Shown here in pieces: positions 8,363 through 17,006 of a stretch of DNA of 64,000 nt (the first letter of the stretch is position 1; the number at the start of each line of letters is the position of its first letter). This DNA comes from Anoxybacteroides tepidamans (GTDB taxonomy: Bacteria > Bacillota > Bacilli > Bacillales > Anoxybacillaceae). The position numbers and the translations under genes are program-made. The stretch is from positions 92,827-156,826 of the forward strand of contig NZ_JACHEP010000003.1 in assembly GCF_014201465.1 (NCBI RefSeq). Direction: 5' to 3'. The notes beneath the pieces are model-generated. The model saw only the letters and a program-made list of their open reading frames with translations, was not told the origin of the DNA and searched no databases.

Positions 8363-9178
8363 TTACAATCTGTGCTTCAGTCGCGACACGATCGGCGTTC
8401 CGTCCCAAATAACTTCGCTTTGCGCTTTTCGTTTCGCCACTTCCGGCTCCTTAAGCAACAGCCAAAAATTTTTCGTCGGGAGTTTTCCGAGGCCATGCTT
8501 CTCGCTTAACCGGTCTAAGTACATTTGCCGCTTGTCGCTCATCTGTCGCGACAAATGATCCCCTTCATTCGAAAAGGCGTACAAGACGCTTGCGGCGGCG
8601 ACACGTTTGACGCGGAACTTCTTCGACACGCGCAAAAAGAAGTCCCAATCCCAATAGTTGTAGACATATGGATCAAAATAGCCAAGCGATGTATGAATAT
8701 GTTTCCGATATAAACTTCCTGACGGCACATACGTCGAAAATTTTCGCATTTCTTCTTGGTCGTATTCGTACGCAAATAAAAACCGCTCGGTCGGTATGCG
8801 CTGCCCGTTGTCGACGCGATAATGAAAAATCTCGACATCTGAGTACACAAAGTCCGCATTAGAAATCTCTGCCACCATCCGTTCGATATGACAAGGAAGT
8901 AATAAATCGTCATCATCGCAAAGCATAATCAGCTCGCCTTGTGCCGCTTTCACACCAATGTTTCGCGCCTCAACATGGCCGACGTTTTCGTCGCGATGAA
9001 TGAGATGAATGCGTAATTCCGGATACAACGCGACAATTTCATCGACGCGCTCTCCCCCGTCATTGACAATGACTGTTTCAAAGCGACGATACGTTTGCCG
9101 GCTTAATGCCTCCAGCAATTCTGCCAGCAAATATGGCCGATTGTACGTCGGAATCACGACCGAAACGAATGGATCCAT
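8363..9178 (-). CDS. Family 2 glycosyltransferase
   Basis: Transfers a sugar from a nucleotide donor to an unknown acceptor. 271 residues of GT-A fold: SVVIPTYNRPYLL near 6-18, NVGHVEARNIG near 65, and the metal-binding acidic run CDDDD near 86-90. No membrane segment is clear, so it may be soluble or peripheral. The start at 9178 follows AAGGCGG. It lies six bases after the stop of the EamA exporter on the same strand and is probably co-transcribed with it. There is no polysaccharide cluster around it, so donor and acceptor cannot be guessed. Confidence 0.85.
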   Translation of the reverse strand: MDPFVSVVIPTYNRPYLLAELLEALSRQTYRRFETVIVNDGGERVDEIVALYPELRIHLIHRDENVGHVEARNIGVKAAQGELIMLCDDDDLLLPCHIERMVAEISNADFVYSDVEIFHYRVDNGQRIPTERFLFAYEYDQEEMRKFSTYVPSGSLYRKHIHTSLGYFDPYVYNYWDWDFFLRVSKKFRVKRVAAASVLYAFSNEGDHLSRQMSDKRQMYLDRLSEKHGLGKLPTKNFWLLLKEPEVAKRKAQSEVIWDGTPIVSRLKHRL

Positions 9179-9184
9179 CTACAC

Positions 9185-10111
9185 TCACCGCCTTAACCCG
9201 ATCATTTTTCTTCGCAAAGAGGAAAGAACCATTTCTTCCAATGCTCCGGAAGCAAGCAACACGCCAACGACGATAAAGAAAAAGCCGAACCATTGCACGA
9301 AATGAATTGTTTCTCCTAAAAACAGAGCGGAAGCAACTAACGAAAAAAACGGCGACAAATTAATAAAAACGGCCGCTTCGGAAGCGCCGAGGCGTTGAAT
9401 CGCGCGGTTGTAAACCATTTGCCCTAGCCCGCTTGCGAAAATCGCCGAGGCAAGAAAAACGAGCCATATCGGCACGTTTCCTTCCGTTAATCGCCCGATT
9501 CCGTCCCGCTCGGTCAACAAGCCGATGGCAAATAAAACGAACGACCCCAGCAACAGCATCCAAGCTGTTAACGCGATGACATTCATCGTTTGCGCCAGCT
9601 TTTTAATAAAAATAAAGCTGATCGCCTGTACTAACACGGCGAAAAAAATATAAAGATCCCCGAAAGAAACGGCACCGATTTTCGCCGAGCTGTGCGTTAC
9701 GATAAACACGACTCCTGTAAAACCTAAAAGGATGCCAAGCACTTTCGCCGGCCGCAGCCGGTCGCGCAAAAAAACAACCGCAAATAGAGCCGTCACTAAT
9801 GGCGCCATGCCTAAAATAATGCCAGCATTCGACGCTGTCGTCTTCGTTAAGCCGGTCGCTAAAAAATAATGATGGCCGACGACATTACATAATCCGACCA
9901 TAAAGATCATCGCGATTTGTTGCACAGTCATTCGTTGGCTTTGTCGCATCACGGCCAGCATAAAAAATACCGTCAACGAAGCGGCGAAAAGACGCAACGC
10001 TGTAATGGTGATCGGCGTAAAAGCATTTACTAATAGTTTAATGGCCACCACGTTTGCTCCCCAAATAATCATCACCATCACAAGCGAAAAATAAGTAAAT
10101 AATTTCGACAT
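9185..10111 (-). CDS. EamA/DMT-family transporter
   Basis: Ten-helix drug/metabolite transporter, likely an exporter of small metabolites; substrate unknown. The start is placed at ATG 10111 (MSKLFTYFSLVMVMIIWGAN) because AGAGG lies nine bases upstream; this gives 308 residues, the normal EamA length. An in-frame extension to 10189 lacks a ribosome site. The two EamA halves are visible: IWGANVVAIKL near the N-terminus and FASGLGQMVYNRAIQRLGASEA in the second half. First gene of a unit with the glycosyltransferase. Confidence 0.88.
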   Translation of the reverse strand: MSKLFTYFSLVMVMIIWGANVVAIKLLVNAFTPITITALRLFAASLTVFFMLAVMRQSQRMTVQQIAMIFMVGLCNVVGHHYFLATGLTKTTASNAGIILGMAPLVTALFAVVFLRDRLRPAKVLGILLGFTGVVFIVTHSSAKIGAVSFGDLYIFFAVLVQAISFIFIKKLAQTMNVIALTAWMLLLGSFVLFAIGLLTERDGIGRLTEGNVPIWLVFLASAIFASGLGQMVYNRAIQRLGASEAAVFINLSPFFSLVASALFLGETIHFVQWFGFFFIVVGVLLASGALEEMVLSSLRRKMIGLRR

Positions 10112-10160
10112 CGGATCCAACCTCTTTTTCAAAAATAAAAGAGAAGAAGCAATAATATTA

Positions 10161-10189
10161 AACGTATCGCTCCTTCCCTTTTTTGTCAA
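10161..10189 (-). promoter_or_regulatory. Promoter of the EamA-glycosyltransferase unit
   Basis: TTGACA (10184-10189) and TACGTT (10161-10166) with a 17-bp spacer on the minus strand, starting right behind the niaP stop codon. The -35 is perfect; the -10 is four of six. Confidence 0.55.
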
Positions 10190-10192
10190 TTG

Positions 10193-11389
10193 TTATGCCA
10201 ATTCTTGCTGCTTTGTTTCTTTGCCCAATGTCCAAACCGCTAATACGCCGACGAAAATGGCCATGCAAAAAATCGCAAAAATCGTCGTGACTTCTGTTTT
10301 TTGCGCTGCAAGATAGCCGACTAAAAGCGGACCGAGAATGCCGCCGATCCGTCCGAATGAAGCGGCCATTCCTGCTCCTGTGCCGCGAATCGATGTCGGA
10401 TATTGCTCCGGAGTATAGGCGTACAGCGCTCCCCATGCTCCAAGGTTAAAGAATGATAATAAAATGCCAAACAACATTAACCATGTTAATGATTCCGCAT
10501 TTCCAAAAAAGTATGCACTTACCGCCGTACCGATTAAATACGCAATAAGGACAAATTTTCTGCCGGCGCGTTCAATGAACCATGCTGCACTGAAGTACCC
10601 CGGCAGCTGTGCAAGCGTCATAATGAGCACATACTGAAAACTTTTAATTAAGCTGAATCCTTTCATTACCATGACGCTCGGCAGCCATAAAAACATGCCG
10701 TAATAGGAAAATACGACGCAAAACCAAAGCACCCAAAGCATGATCGTTTCTCGCCGGTACTCCAAAGACCATACTTTCATAATATTTAAAAAAATGGTGT
10801 CTTCCTTTTTCACGCCGACAAATCGCGGGGAGTCCGGCAAATTCCAGCGCAAATAAACTGCATAAAACGCCGGAATCGCTCCTAATATTAATGCCATCTC
10901 CCATCCGTACGCCGGAATGACAAAATACGAAATCAATGCGGCTAAAAGCCAGCCAAATGCCCAAAAGCTTTCTAACAAAACGACCGTCTTGCCGCGTTCG
11001 CTTGCCGGCACGCTTTCGGAAACTAATGTAGAGGCGACCGGCAATTCACCGCCCAATCCCATTCCGACAAAGAAACGCAACACTAAAAACGCCGCCAATG
11101 TCGTTGTAAAGGCCGAAAGACCGCTGCCAACCGAAAACAATAAAAGTGTAAGAATAAAAACATTTTTTCTTCCGATCCGGTCGGCTAACAGCCCAAATAC
11201 AAGCGCCCCAACCGCCATGCCGATCGAGTTGATGCTGCCGATCCAGCCCATTTCTTTCACCGTCAAATTCCATTCTTTTTGCAGCGCTGCTATAATAAAC
11301 GACAGCATGCCGACATCCATCGCATCAAACATCCAGCCAAGGCCGGCAATGCCTAATAGCTTTCGCCGTGAAATCGTCTGTTGACTCAT
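10193..11389 (-). CDS. niaP: Niacin transporter NiaP (MFS)
   Basis: Twelve-helix major facilitator importing nicotinate/nicotinamide. 398 residues. The N-terminus RRKLLGIAGLGWMFDAMDVG and the loop motif GLLADRIGRKNVF are very close to what I remember of B. subtilis YceI/NiaP; GMGLGGELPVASTLVSE is another shared stretch. The start at 11389 follows AAGGAGG. Monocistronic behind a good promoter. In Firmicutes such genes are often repressed by NiaR; an imperfect TGAC-N9-GTCA dyad lies in the leader, but I cannot say it is a NiaR box. Confidence 0.85.
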   Translation of the reverse strand: MSQQTISRRKLLGIAGLGWMFDAMDVGMLSFIIAALQKEWNLTVKEMGWIGSINSIGMAVGALVFGLLADRIGRKNVFILTLLLFSVGSGLSAFTTTLAAFLVLRFFVGMGLGGELPVASTLVSESVPASERGKTVVLLESFWAFGWLLAALISYFVIPAYGWEMALILGAIPAFYAVYLRWNLPDSPRFVGVKKEDTIFLNIMKVWSLEYRRETIMLWVLWFCVVFSYYGMFLWLPSVMVMKGFSLIKSFQYVLIMTLAQLPGYFSAAWFIERAGRKFVLIAYLIGTAVSAYFFGNAESLTWLMLFGILLSFFNLGAWGALYAYTPEQYPTSIRGTGAGMAASFGRIGGILGPLLVGYLAAQKTEVTTIFAIFCMAIFVGVLAVWTLGKETKQQELA

Positions 11390-11434
11390 GACAAGCCTCC
11401 TTTTTTGACATGTGTAAAGTCACTCCATGTTCTC

Positions 11435-11463
11435 ATTATATTGGTATAATCACAGTGTTTCAA
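11435..11463 (-). promoter_or_regulatory. Promoter of niaP
   Basis: TTGAAA (11458-11463) and a perfect TATAAT (11435-11440) separated by 17 bp, about 46 bp before the niaP start. Confidence 0.75.
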
Positions 11464-11573
11464 ACAAAAAACAAAGGAGGAGCCCTCATAGCCATCATGT
11501 TAAGAATAACATCTTTTTTCGATGCTAAAAACATGATATCCTTTCTAACAAAAATCATCATTCAGAAAAAGGT

Positions 11574-12206
11574 GTGGTGACAATAAATTTTTCTGAAAAT
11601 TCAAAATATATGAACAAAGAGATAAACGATATTAGGAAAATCTTTAATGATGATTTAAAAATAAAATTTAAACAAGTGCAAAGATCTGAAAAGAAGCTTG
11701 ATGAGATACATTCAACAGTACTCTCGAAAAAGAATGAGTTAAAAGAACAAGGTATACATGTTACTACTATATATTCTGATATACAAAGGAATAAGGTTAT
11801 TATCGGTATTTATCCATTTGACAGTACTGCTAGGGATTCACTTGTAAATATATTCGGTTCAGATATTGAGGTAATTGAATCTGATGGTGGTTACGAAGAG
11901 TCTAGAACTGCTTATACACGGCCATTAGAAGGTGGCTTAAGGATTAACAATATTGACACAGGTTGGGGGTGTACGGGTGGATTTTCAGCTTCTTATGGAA
12001 ACTGGGTTTACTATGTCACAGCTGGTCATTGCGGAAGAAGTAGTGATAGATTTAGCCAAGGCGGTTCATACTTTGGATATGCCTATAGGCTCGTAAATAG
12101 TAGTGAACTAGATGCAATGCTAATTTCATTAGGTCAACTTTCCTATGCTAGCAATTATAATTACGGACAGCCTAACTTTACTTATAGATGCAATTTGGAA
12201 CTTTAA
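11574..12206 (+). pseudogene. Truncated trypsin-like (S1) serine protease
   Basis: Remnant of a secreted chymotrypsin-fold protease of the alpha-lytic type. The open frame codes for 210 residues: a propeptide-like N-terminal half (about 1-110), then the start of the protease domain with GWGCTGGFSAS and the catalytic His in YYVTAGHCG, and the Asp in ELDAM. The Ser motif (GDSGGP) is missing because the frame runs into a repeat at about 12188; the last residues RCNLEL are coded by that repeat. There is no signal peptide at the GTG start, so the 5' end may be damaged too. AT-rich compared with its neighbours, suggesting foreign origin. Confidence 0.8.
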
Positions 12207-12250
12207 CGTTTTCGTCTTTTTAGAGTAATCGGTATTTTTCGACTGTCGGG
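12188..12250 (+). repeat. Arm of a dispersed repeat (second copy at 62763-62700, minus)
   Basis: Starting ATGCAATTTGGAACTTTAAC and ending CGACTGTCGGG, this 63-bp stretch matches the minus strand of 62763-62700 at nearly every position (differences at about six sites). Here it interrupts the S1 protease gene; there it is one arm of a fold-back element. After CGACTGTCGGG the two copies diverge. A weak 8-bp closing stem (12240-12247 with 12310-12317) and a 9-bp hairpin (TGAAAATAA/TTATTTTCA, 12264-12296) follow here. Confidence 0.85.
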
Positions 12251-12354
12251 TACCACCTAGGCATGAAAATAACCGTTCATGGATTGATTATTTTCACAGA
12301 AACACACATGACGGTCGTTCTTCCCGCCACCATCTAAAATGAAAAATATCGCGG

Positions 12355-12662
12355 CTATTGATCATCCAAAATTATACATTGTTTTTCCATAAAAATGGGT
12401 ATACTCAAGTATGGAACTTCCTTCACCTTTTTGGCTACCGTCGAGTAGTAAAATCGTGGCAACTGGTCGCGAGAGGCCACGTCGGCTCCATGGCGGAAGC
12501 TCTTCCATTCATGAGCAGCGGTGAGAAGGAAAAAATCAATGGGTGTTCGTAACGTAAATGTACGGGATATATCGTGGTAACCAACCGCTTCGGCGATCAG
12601 GCGAATTTCTTCATCGGAAACGATTTTTTGCAACAAATTCGGGAGTGTGGTAGCTTATTCAT
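12355..12662 (-). pseudogene. IS4-type transposase fragment, frameshifted and truncated
   Basis: The readable frame gives VSDEEIRLIAEAVGYHD, then FFLLTAAHEWKSFRHGADVA and YYSTVAKKVKEVPY, an N-terminal domain I associate with IS4-family transposases of Geobacillus relatives. The likely original ATG is at 12662 (MNK), but one base is missing after AATAA so the frame must shift to continue TTLPNLLQKIVSD. After EVPY (about 12415) the similarity stops and the frame ends within 17 residues. The DDE catalytic core is absent, so it is dead. Confidence 0.65.
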
Positions 12663-13200
12663 AGAGAGCACCTCTTTCCTAGGTTTGTTGGTTTGGTCAC
12701 TTACATTCTACAAGAAAGGTTCTCTTTTTTCATGTTCCAAACCTATGAGAATGGGATAGGAAACATTATCATTTACAATATTGTTCTTTTGTGGTTTAAA
12801 TGTATTTTATAGGATAATCAACATGCGTGATTAAATATCTAAGTGCTCTAGGATATCAGATCGAAAAGAAACAGGAAATGGCATAGTTTCCCAAAATAAA
12901 ATCATCTTGAATCCGTGACAGCTTATGTTCATAATTACTCAAAAATCCCGTCACATCAAGATTCAGGCTTGTTTGTGTATACTCACCTAATAGGTGAGGT
13001 ACAACATATACAATATTTGCTGATTTGTTGAGCTTTCTCAGCCTTTTGCACGAGTTTTTATCACGGATTCACGATCATTTTTAAACGCCTCTTTTTTTTC
13101 ATAAAAAGGGAATAGAGGAAGGTTTAGTTTTGTGTTGTCTTTTTTAGATAAATGCGATCTCTTAACAAAATTATTTTTCATGCAAAGGAATGTAACTCAA
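12663..13200. other. AT-rich scar between transposase remnant and lipoprotein gene
   Basis: No intact gene. It holds the upstream end of the IS fragment, with an imperfect inverted repeat CCTAGGTTTG / CAAACCTATG (12678-12753) that could be part of the element end; a near-palindrome CTCACCTAATAGGTGAG at about 12981; and on the minus strand, about 13070 to 12860, an open stretch of some 69 codons (containing IVYVVPHLLGEYTQT) with no start or recognised family, possibly another decayed gene. Confidence 0.4.
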
Positions 13201-13551
13201 ATGATTAGAATTGTTATTTTATTAATCTTGGTTAGTTTACTCTTGATTGGTTGTACAGGAACAAAGTCTTTTGAAGGAATACTTTATGGTACTGAAGAAA
13301 ATTATTTTATAGTGGAATGTTCTAATGCAGTAAATAAAGGGAAAAATAACGTAGAAGATATGAGTTATCCTTGCACAGTCCAAATCACAGATCAAACAAA
13401 ATTCAGTGATGAAAATGGCAACAAATTAAGTGTTGACGACTTCACGGGAGAAGTAACTGTAAGAGTCATTCTTGTCACTCCTCAGACTATTAGTCAAAGT
13501 AAAGAAAGCAGAGACGTTGAGGCTAGGGAGATTATATTGCTTAACCGATAG
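13201..13551 (+). CDS. Small lipoprotein, possibly DUF3221 (YobA-like)
   Basis: 116 residues. The start is set at ATG 13201 because AAAGGAA lies ten bases upstream and the product then begins with a lipoprotein signal, MIRIVILLILVSLLLIGCTG, with lipobox LIGC. The mature part begins FEGILYGTEENYFIVE and contains TVQITDQTKFSD and DDFTGEVTVRVI, a small beta-rich domain that resembles DUF3221/YobA proteins; this family call is tentative. AT-rich like the surrounding scar and alone in its direction. Role unknown. Confidence 0.6.
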   Translation: MIRIVILLILVSLLLIGCTGTKSFEGILYGTEENYFIVECSNAVNKGKNNVEDMSYPCTVQITDQTKFSDENGNKLSVDDFTGEVTVRVILVTPQTISQSKESRDVEAREIILLNR

Positions 13552-13707
13552 AATTTGGTCCTTCAAGCCATAAAAAAACTGCCCCCCATCCGACGGCAGA
13601 CTGAGAGAAGAGGGGCACCTTGTCAAAAAAGTGGAGAAACATCGTAGTTTCATCATACTTGTTCTTTGATATGTTTGGTAAGGAAATGTAATACAAAAAG
13701 GGCGCCT

Positions 13708-15336
13708 TTATTTTACAAACACCTTTTCAATCGTATACACGAGCCAGTCTTTTACCGTTTCAAAGGCAAACGGCACGTTTAGGCGTTCTGTCCATTGATG
13801 GGCGTCACGGCCGACGGGGCCGACGTTTAACACCGGGACGTTAAATTCCGCTAATGCCTCAATTGGCAACGTATAGCCTTGATTCCACATCGGCATGTTC
13901 GCTGCCAAGACGCGCAAAGACGCTAGCGGCTGTTGCAGCCCGACATAGCTTAAATCGGAAATGCCGCCAAAATAATGCTGCTGCACAAGCGTAATGCCGT
14001 GCTTTTCGTGAGCATATTGCTGCAAGCTCGACACAAGCCGCTGAATAAACGGCTCATCGCTTGAATTGACAGCCGGATAATACGGCGGCGCGTAAAACAA
14101 TACGATCATCGGCGCCAAATCTTTGCAAAGAATACCAAGTTGGTCGACGAATTCAATCGTCCGCTCCCGTTCGTCTTTGCCCCTTTCACTCATAAAGATA
14201 TTTTTCTCTAGCTGTTCAATTTTTTCGCGGCCAAACATTTCCACCGCTTTCTGTCGCAACTCGGCAAACGTCCATACGTTCACCGAAATCCATTTCGGTG
14301 TCGACCCCTCCATTTGCGCAAAGCGAACCGCCTGCTCATGATACCGCTTTTCCATTCGCTCTGCTGCACGTTTTGCCAATTCCACTAACGATGCCGTGAC
14401 ATCATCGAGCGATTTTTGTTGCAAAAATAAATTAAATAACGTCACGGCCCGATGCGGAATTTGCACCGAATAATCCTCTTTTAAGTCCGTCTGGAATAAA
14501 TTTGTCGGCGGCGGGCTCACTTCGCCGCCAAATACTTCGCAAAAATCAGTGTTTAATTCAAGTTCATTCACGATTTGCGCCACCATCAAATTCGCATTCA
14601 ATCCTGCTAGCGGCTCGCCAACGTGCGTTTCTTTTCCGTAACAATAAAAGCCCGGCAGCACTTTGCCGATCGAGCCGGTATAGATGTAATTCGTTTGATC
14701 GCCCGGATAGCGCGTAAACATCGGCTCCGAATTAAGCACCAACTGATATACCAAATCATATTTTTTCGCCATTTCAACTAACGTCGGAACAGCCGCACGC
14801 ATCCCGACCGAGTTCACTTCTTCATCCGGAACGGTCAATAGCAGCAAATTTCCGTTAAACTGACCGTGGCACGCTTGCTCAATGAGCGACATATGGAGGG
14901 CAAGCCCGCATTTCATATCCATTACGCCGCGGCCAAACAGCCATTCATCGTGTTGTAAATCGGCTTGCACATCAGCTGGAAGCTGCTCTTTCTGTTCATA
15001 AAAACGCTCCGTTAACGTTTCCGGCGCAAACGCGATTTCTTTCCATGCTCCATAATCTTGCACATCGACAACGTCAAAATGGCTGACCAAAACGATCGTA
15101 TCCCGCACTTGTTCCTCTTTTTTGACAAGTGCTGTAACGAAATAACGCCCATCCCCCGTCGGATGCAGCTGAACTAGTTCACGGTTAGTTTGAAAATAAT
15201 CAAGCGTATGCAGCTGGTCGGCTATGTACTCTGCCAAACGAACTTCTGCTTCCGACCCGCTTACGCTTGCATATTCCACTAAACGGCAAAGTAACTGTTT
15301 CAACTGCTGCCTCGTTTGCCACTTCATATACATCAC
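13708..15336 (-). CDS. rocB: RocB, M20-family arginine-utilisation protein
   Basis: Metallopeptidase-like protein of the M20 family linked to arginine catabolism in B. subtilis (rocABC); its reaction is not known. 542 residues. Metal-site motifs are present: SHFDVVD near 105, GRGVMDMK near 160 (with Asp), and PDEEVNS near 188. The exact start is uncertain: GTG 15336, ATG 15333 and ATG 15327 are all possible and the ribosome site GTGGGTGAT best suits 15327. Here it is not with other roc genes; it follows the sucrose genes after a terminator. Confidence 0.88.
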   Translation of the reverse strand: MMYMKWQTRQQLKQLLCRLVEYASVSGSEAEVRLAEYIADQLHTLDYFQTNRELVQLHPTGDGRYFVTALVKKEEQVRDTIVLVSHFDVVDVQDYGAWKEIAFAPETLTERFYEQKEQLPADVQADLQHDEWLFGRGVMDMKCGLALHMSLIEQACHGQFNGNLLLLTVPDEEVNSVGMRAAVPTLVEMAKKYDLVYQLVLNSEPMFTRYPGDQTNYIYTGSIGKVLPGFYCYGKETHVGEPLAGLNANLMVAQIVNELELNTDFCEVFGGEVSPPPTNLFQTDLKEDYSVQIPHRAVTLFNLFLQQKSLDDVTASLVELAKRAAERMEKRYHEQAVRFAQMEGSTPKWISVNVWTFAELRQKAVEMFGREKIEQLEKNIFMSERGKDERERTIEFVDQLGILCKDLAPMIVLFYAPPYYPAVNSSDEPFIQRLVSSLQQYAHEKHGITLVQQHYFGGISDLSYVGLQQPLASLRVLAANMPMWNQGYTLPIEALAEFNVPVLNVGPVGRDAHQWTERLNVPFAFETVKDWLVYTIEKVFVK

Positions 15337-15372
15337 CCACTTTACATTCGCTCTTCTTTATTTTATCAAAAA

Positions 15373-15401
15373 AACGCCGCACATATGACAGGTGCAGCGT
15401 T
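15373..15401 (-). terminator. Terminator of sacA
   Basis: AACGCTGCAC and GTGCGGCGTT (minus strand) form a 10-bp stem with one wobble, followed by TTTTTTT, directly after the sacA stop. Confidence 0.85.
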
Positions 15402-16842
15402 ACAAGTTCCATTTTGTAATGTCAAAAATACATTTCCCGTTAGCAGCAATGACGATGGAATGATTGCTTGGATACGGAAATAGACGCGCAGTAAATACTT
15501 CTTCGCCCCCATTCACAAATACTTCTATTGATGAAGTATCTAAAAAAATGTGCAATGAAAGGAGATGCTCCAAACGGCATTGCCTTTTTTCCGTTAAGCC
15601 GTTAACAAAACTTTTTCTCTCCAGCGTCAAAACGCGTTCATCATGGTGATAAATGAGCCGTGCATTATTGCGAATCTGCATTTCTATCATGCCTTCAAGT
15701 TGGTGGATATCGAATTTCAATTCGATGACATTACCGCTTATTCCTTCCAGCGAAATTTCCTCGTTCGCTACAGTTACATTCGTATAGGCAATTTCGTTTT
15801 TTCGCAGCTTTTGTAATTCCTCTACCGGCACTTGGTGTAGCTTGCCGTCGATAAGCCGAAGCTCGCGCGGCAATGTCAATGCGTGAATCCAGCGCTGCTG
15901 AATGGTTGGATGTTTCTCCTCATCTTGGTCTGGCACTCCCATCCACGCAATCAAAAGCCGCCGACCTTTCGCATCCAGCGTCGTTTGCGGAGCATAAAAC
16001 TCAAAGCCCCGATCTAACTCAGTAAACGATCCGTGAACAAATTCCGCAGTTTCGTAATTCAGTCGGCCGACAAAATAACCGGCTTGATACACATTTTGAT
16101 AATGCATCCCCTTCGCCTGCAAGCCTTGCGGACAGACAATCAGTACGTCTTGTCCATCCAATTCAAATAAATCGGGGCACTCCCACATGTAGCCAAACTC
16201 CCCTAATTGCTTCTGTTTTCCTCCGGCAATTGCACCAAGATACTCCCATTGCGTCAAATTTTTAGAACGAAATAGCACTGCCTTTCCATCTAAGCTCTCA
16301 CTTTGAGCACCAACAATCATATACCAATCATCATCTTTTTTCCACACTTTCGGATCGCGAAAATGAGCCGTATATCCATCGGGAAGTGTAACAACAACTC
16401 CTTTTTTGACAAAATCGATCCCGTTCTCTGAAACGGCCATACATTGATACGTATGGCGGTTCCCATCTTCATCTTTTACGTTTCCAGTATAAAATAGCGT
16501 TAATAAACCATGATTATCAACGGCGCTTCCTGAATAGCACCCGTTTTTATCAAACCATTCACTCGGAGCTAATGCAACGGGCTCAAGCTTCCAATGGACT
16601 AAATCGCAAGAAGTATAATGTCCCCAAAATTTTGCTCCATGGCCTGTTTTAAACGGCATCCATTGATAAAACACATGATATGCGCCGTTCCAATGAATAA
16701 ATCCATTCGGATCGTTCATTAATCCAACAGGCGGCATTAAGTGATACGAAAGCCGATATGGATCAGCTTCGACAATTGATCGATATTTTTCAATTTCCAT
16801 TTGAGCCAGCTGGATTTGTCGTTGTTCGATTGCTGATTTCAT
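15400..16842 (-). CDS. sacA: Sucrose-6-phosphate hydrolase (GH32)
   Basis: Splits sucrose-6-phosphate from the PTS into glucose-6-phosphate and fructose; cytosolic. 480 residues, normal for ScrB/SacA. GH32 motifs: nucleophile Asp in GLMNDPNGF near 42-50, FRDP near 166, and the acid Glu in WECPDLF near 220. The C-terminal ~150 residues are the beta-sandwich. ATG 16842 begins MKSAIEQRQIQ; it has no ribosome site of its own and overlaps the stop of a 12-codon leader ORF as ATGA, so translation is probably coupled. Downstream of sacP in the same direction. Confidence 0.93.
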   Translation of the reverse strand: MKSAIEQRQIQLAQMEIEKYRSIVEADPYRLSYHLMPPVGLMNDPNGFIHWNGAYHVFYQWMPFKTGHGAKFWGHYTSCDLVHWKLEPVALAPSEWFDKNGCYSGSAVDNHGLLTLFYTGNVKDEDGNRHTYQCMAVSENGIDFVKKGVVVTLPDGYTAHFRDPKVWKKDDDWYMIVGAQSESLDGKAVLFRSKNLTQWEYLGAIAGGKQKQLGEFGYMWECPDLFELDGQDVLIVCPQGLQAKGMHYQNVYQAGYFVGRLNYETAEFVHGSFTELDRGFEFYAPQTTLDAKGRRLLIAWMGVPDQDEEKHPTIQQRWIHALTLPRELRLIDGKLHQVPVEELQKLRKNEIAYTNVTVANEEISLEGISGNVIELKFDIHQLEGMIEMQIRNNARLIYHHDERVLTLERKSFVNGLTEKRQCRLEHLLSLHIFLDTSSIEVFVNGGEEVFTARLFPYPSNHSIVIAANGKCIFDITKWNL

Positions 16843-16877
16843 AAAAAACGCTCGGATACTCGTAACTCTCGAGCCAT
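16839..16877 (-). CDS. 12-codon leader ORF coupled to sacA
   Basis: ATG at 16877 is four bases behind a perfect AAAGGAGG and is read MARELRVSERFL before TGA at 16841-16839. Its TGA overlaps the sacA ATG (ATGA). sacA has no other ribosome site. The peptide itself is probably unimportant; ribosomes ending here could restart at sacA. The ORF is too short to judge by homology. Confidence 0.5.
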   Translation of the reverse strand: MARELRVSERFL

Positions 16878-17006
16878 AAAACCTCCTTTCGCTTATTAAA
16901 TCGACGATTAAGATTGGAAGCGCTCTTGCCCGTAGCTTGCGCTTTTGTTTCTGCTGCAAGCTGCTGGCAAAGAACTTTTATTTCATTCGTGAAGGCAATA
17001 AAAATT

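Noticed and set aside
10917-11384. 155-codon plus-strand ORF opposite niaP
   Set aside because: Antisense shadow of a recognisable transporter; composition typical of reverse-frame membrane genes.
12240-12317. Full second copy of the cloverleaf element near 12.2 kb
   Set aside because: Only the outer arm matches; the interior and the far side are unrelated, and the closing stem of eight pairs with a wobble could be chance.
13555-13700. GC-rich stretch after the lipoprotein gene as a terminator
   Set aside because: No stem of useful length with a following T run could be drawn.
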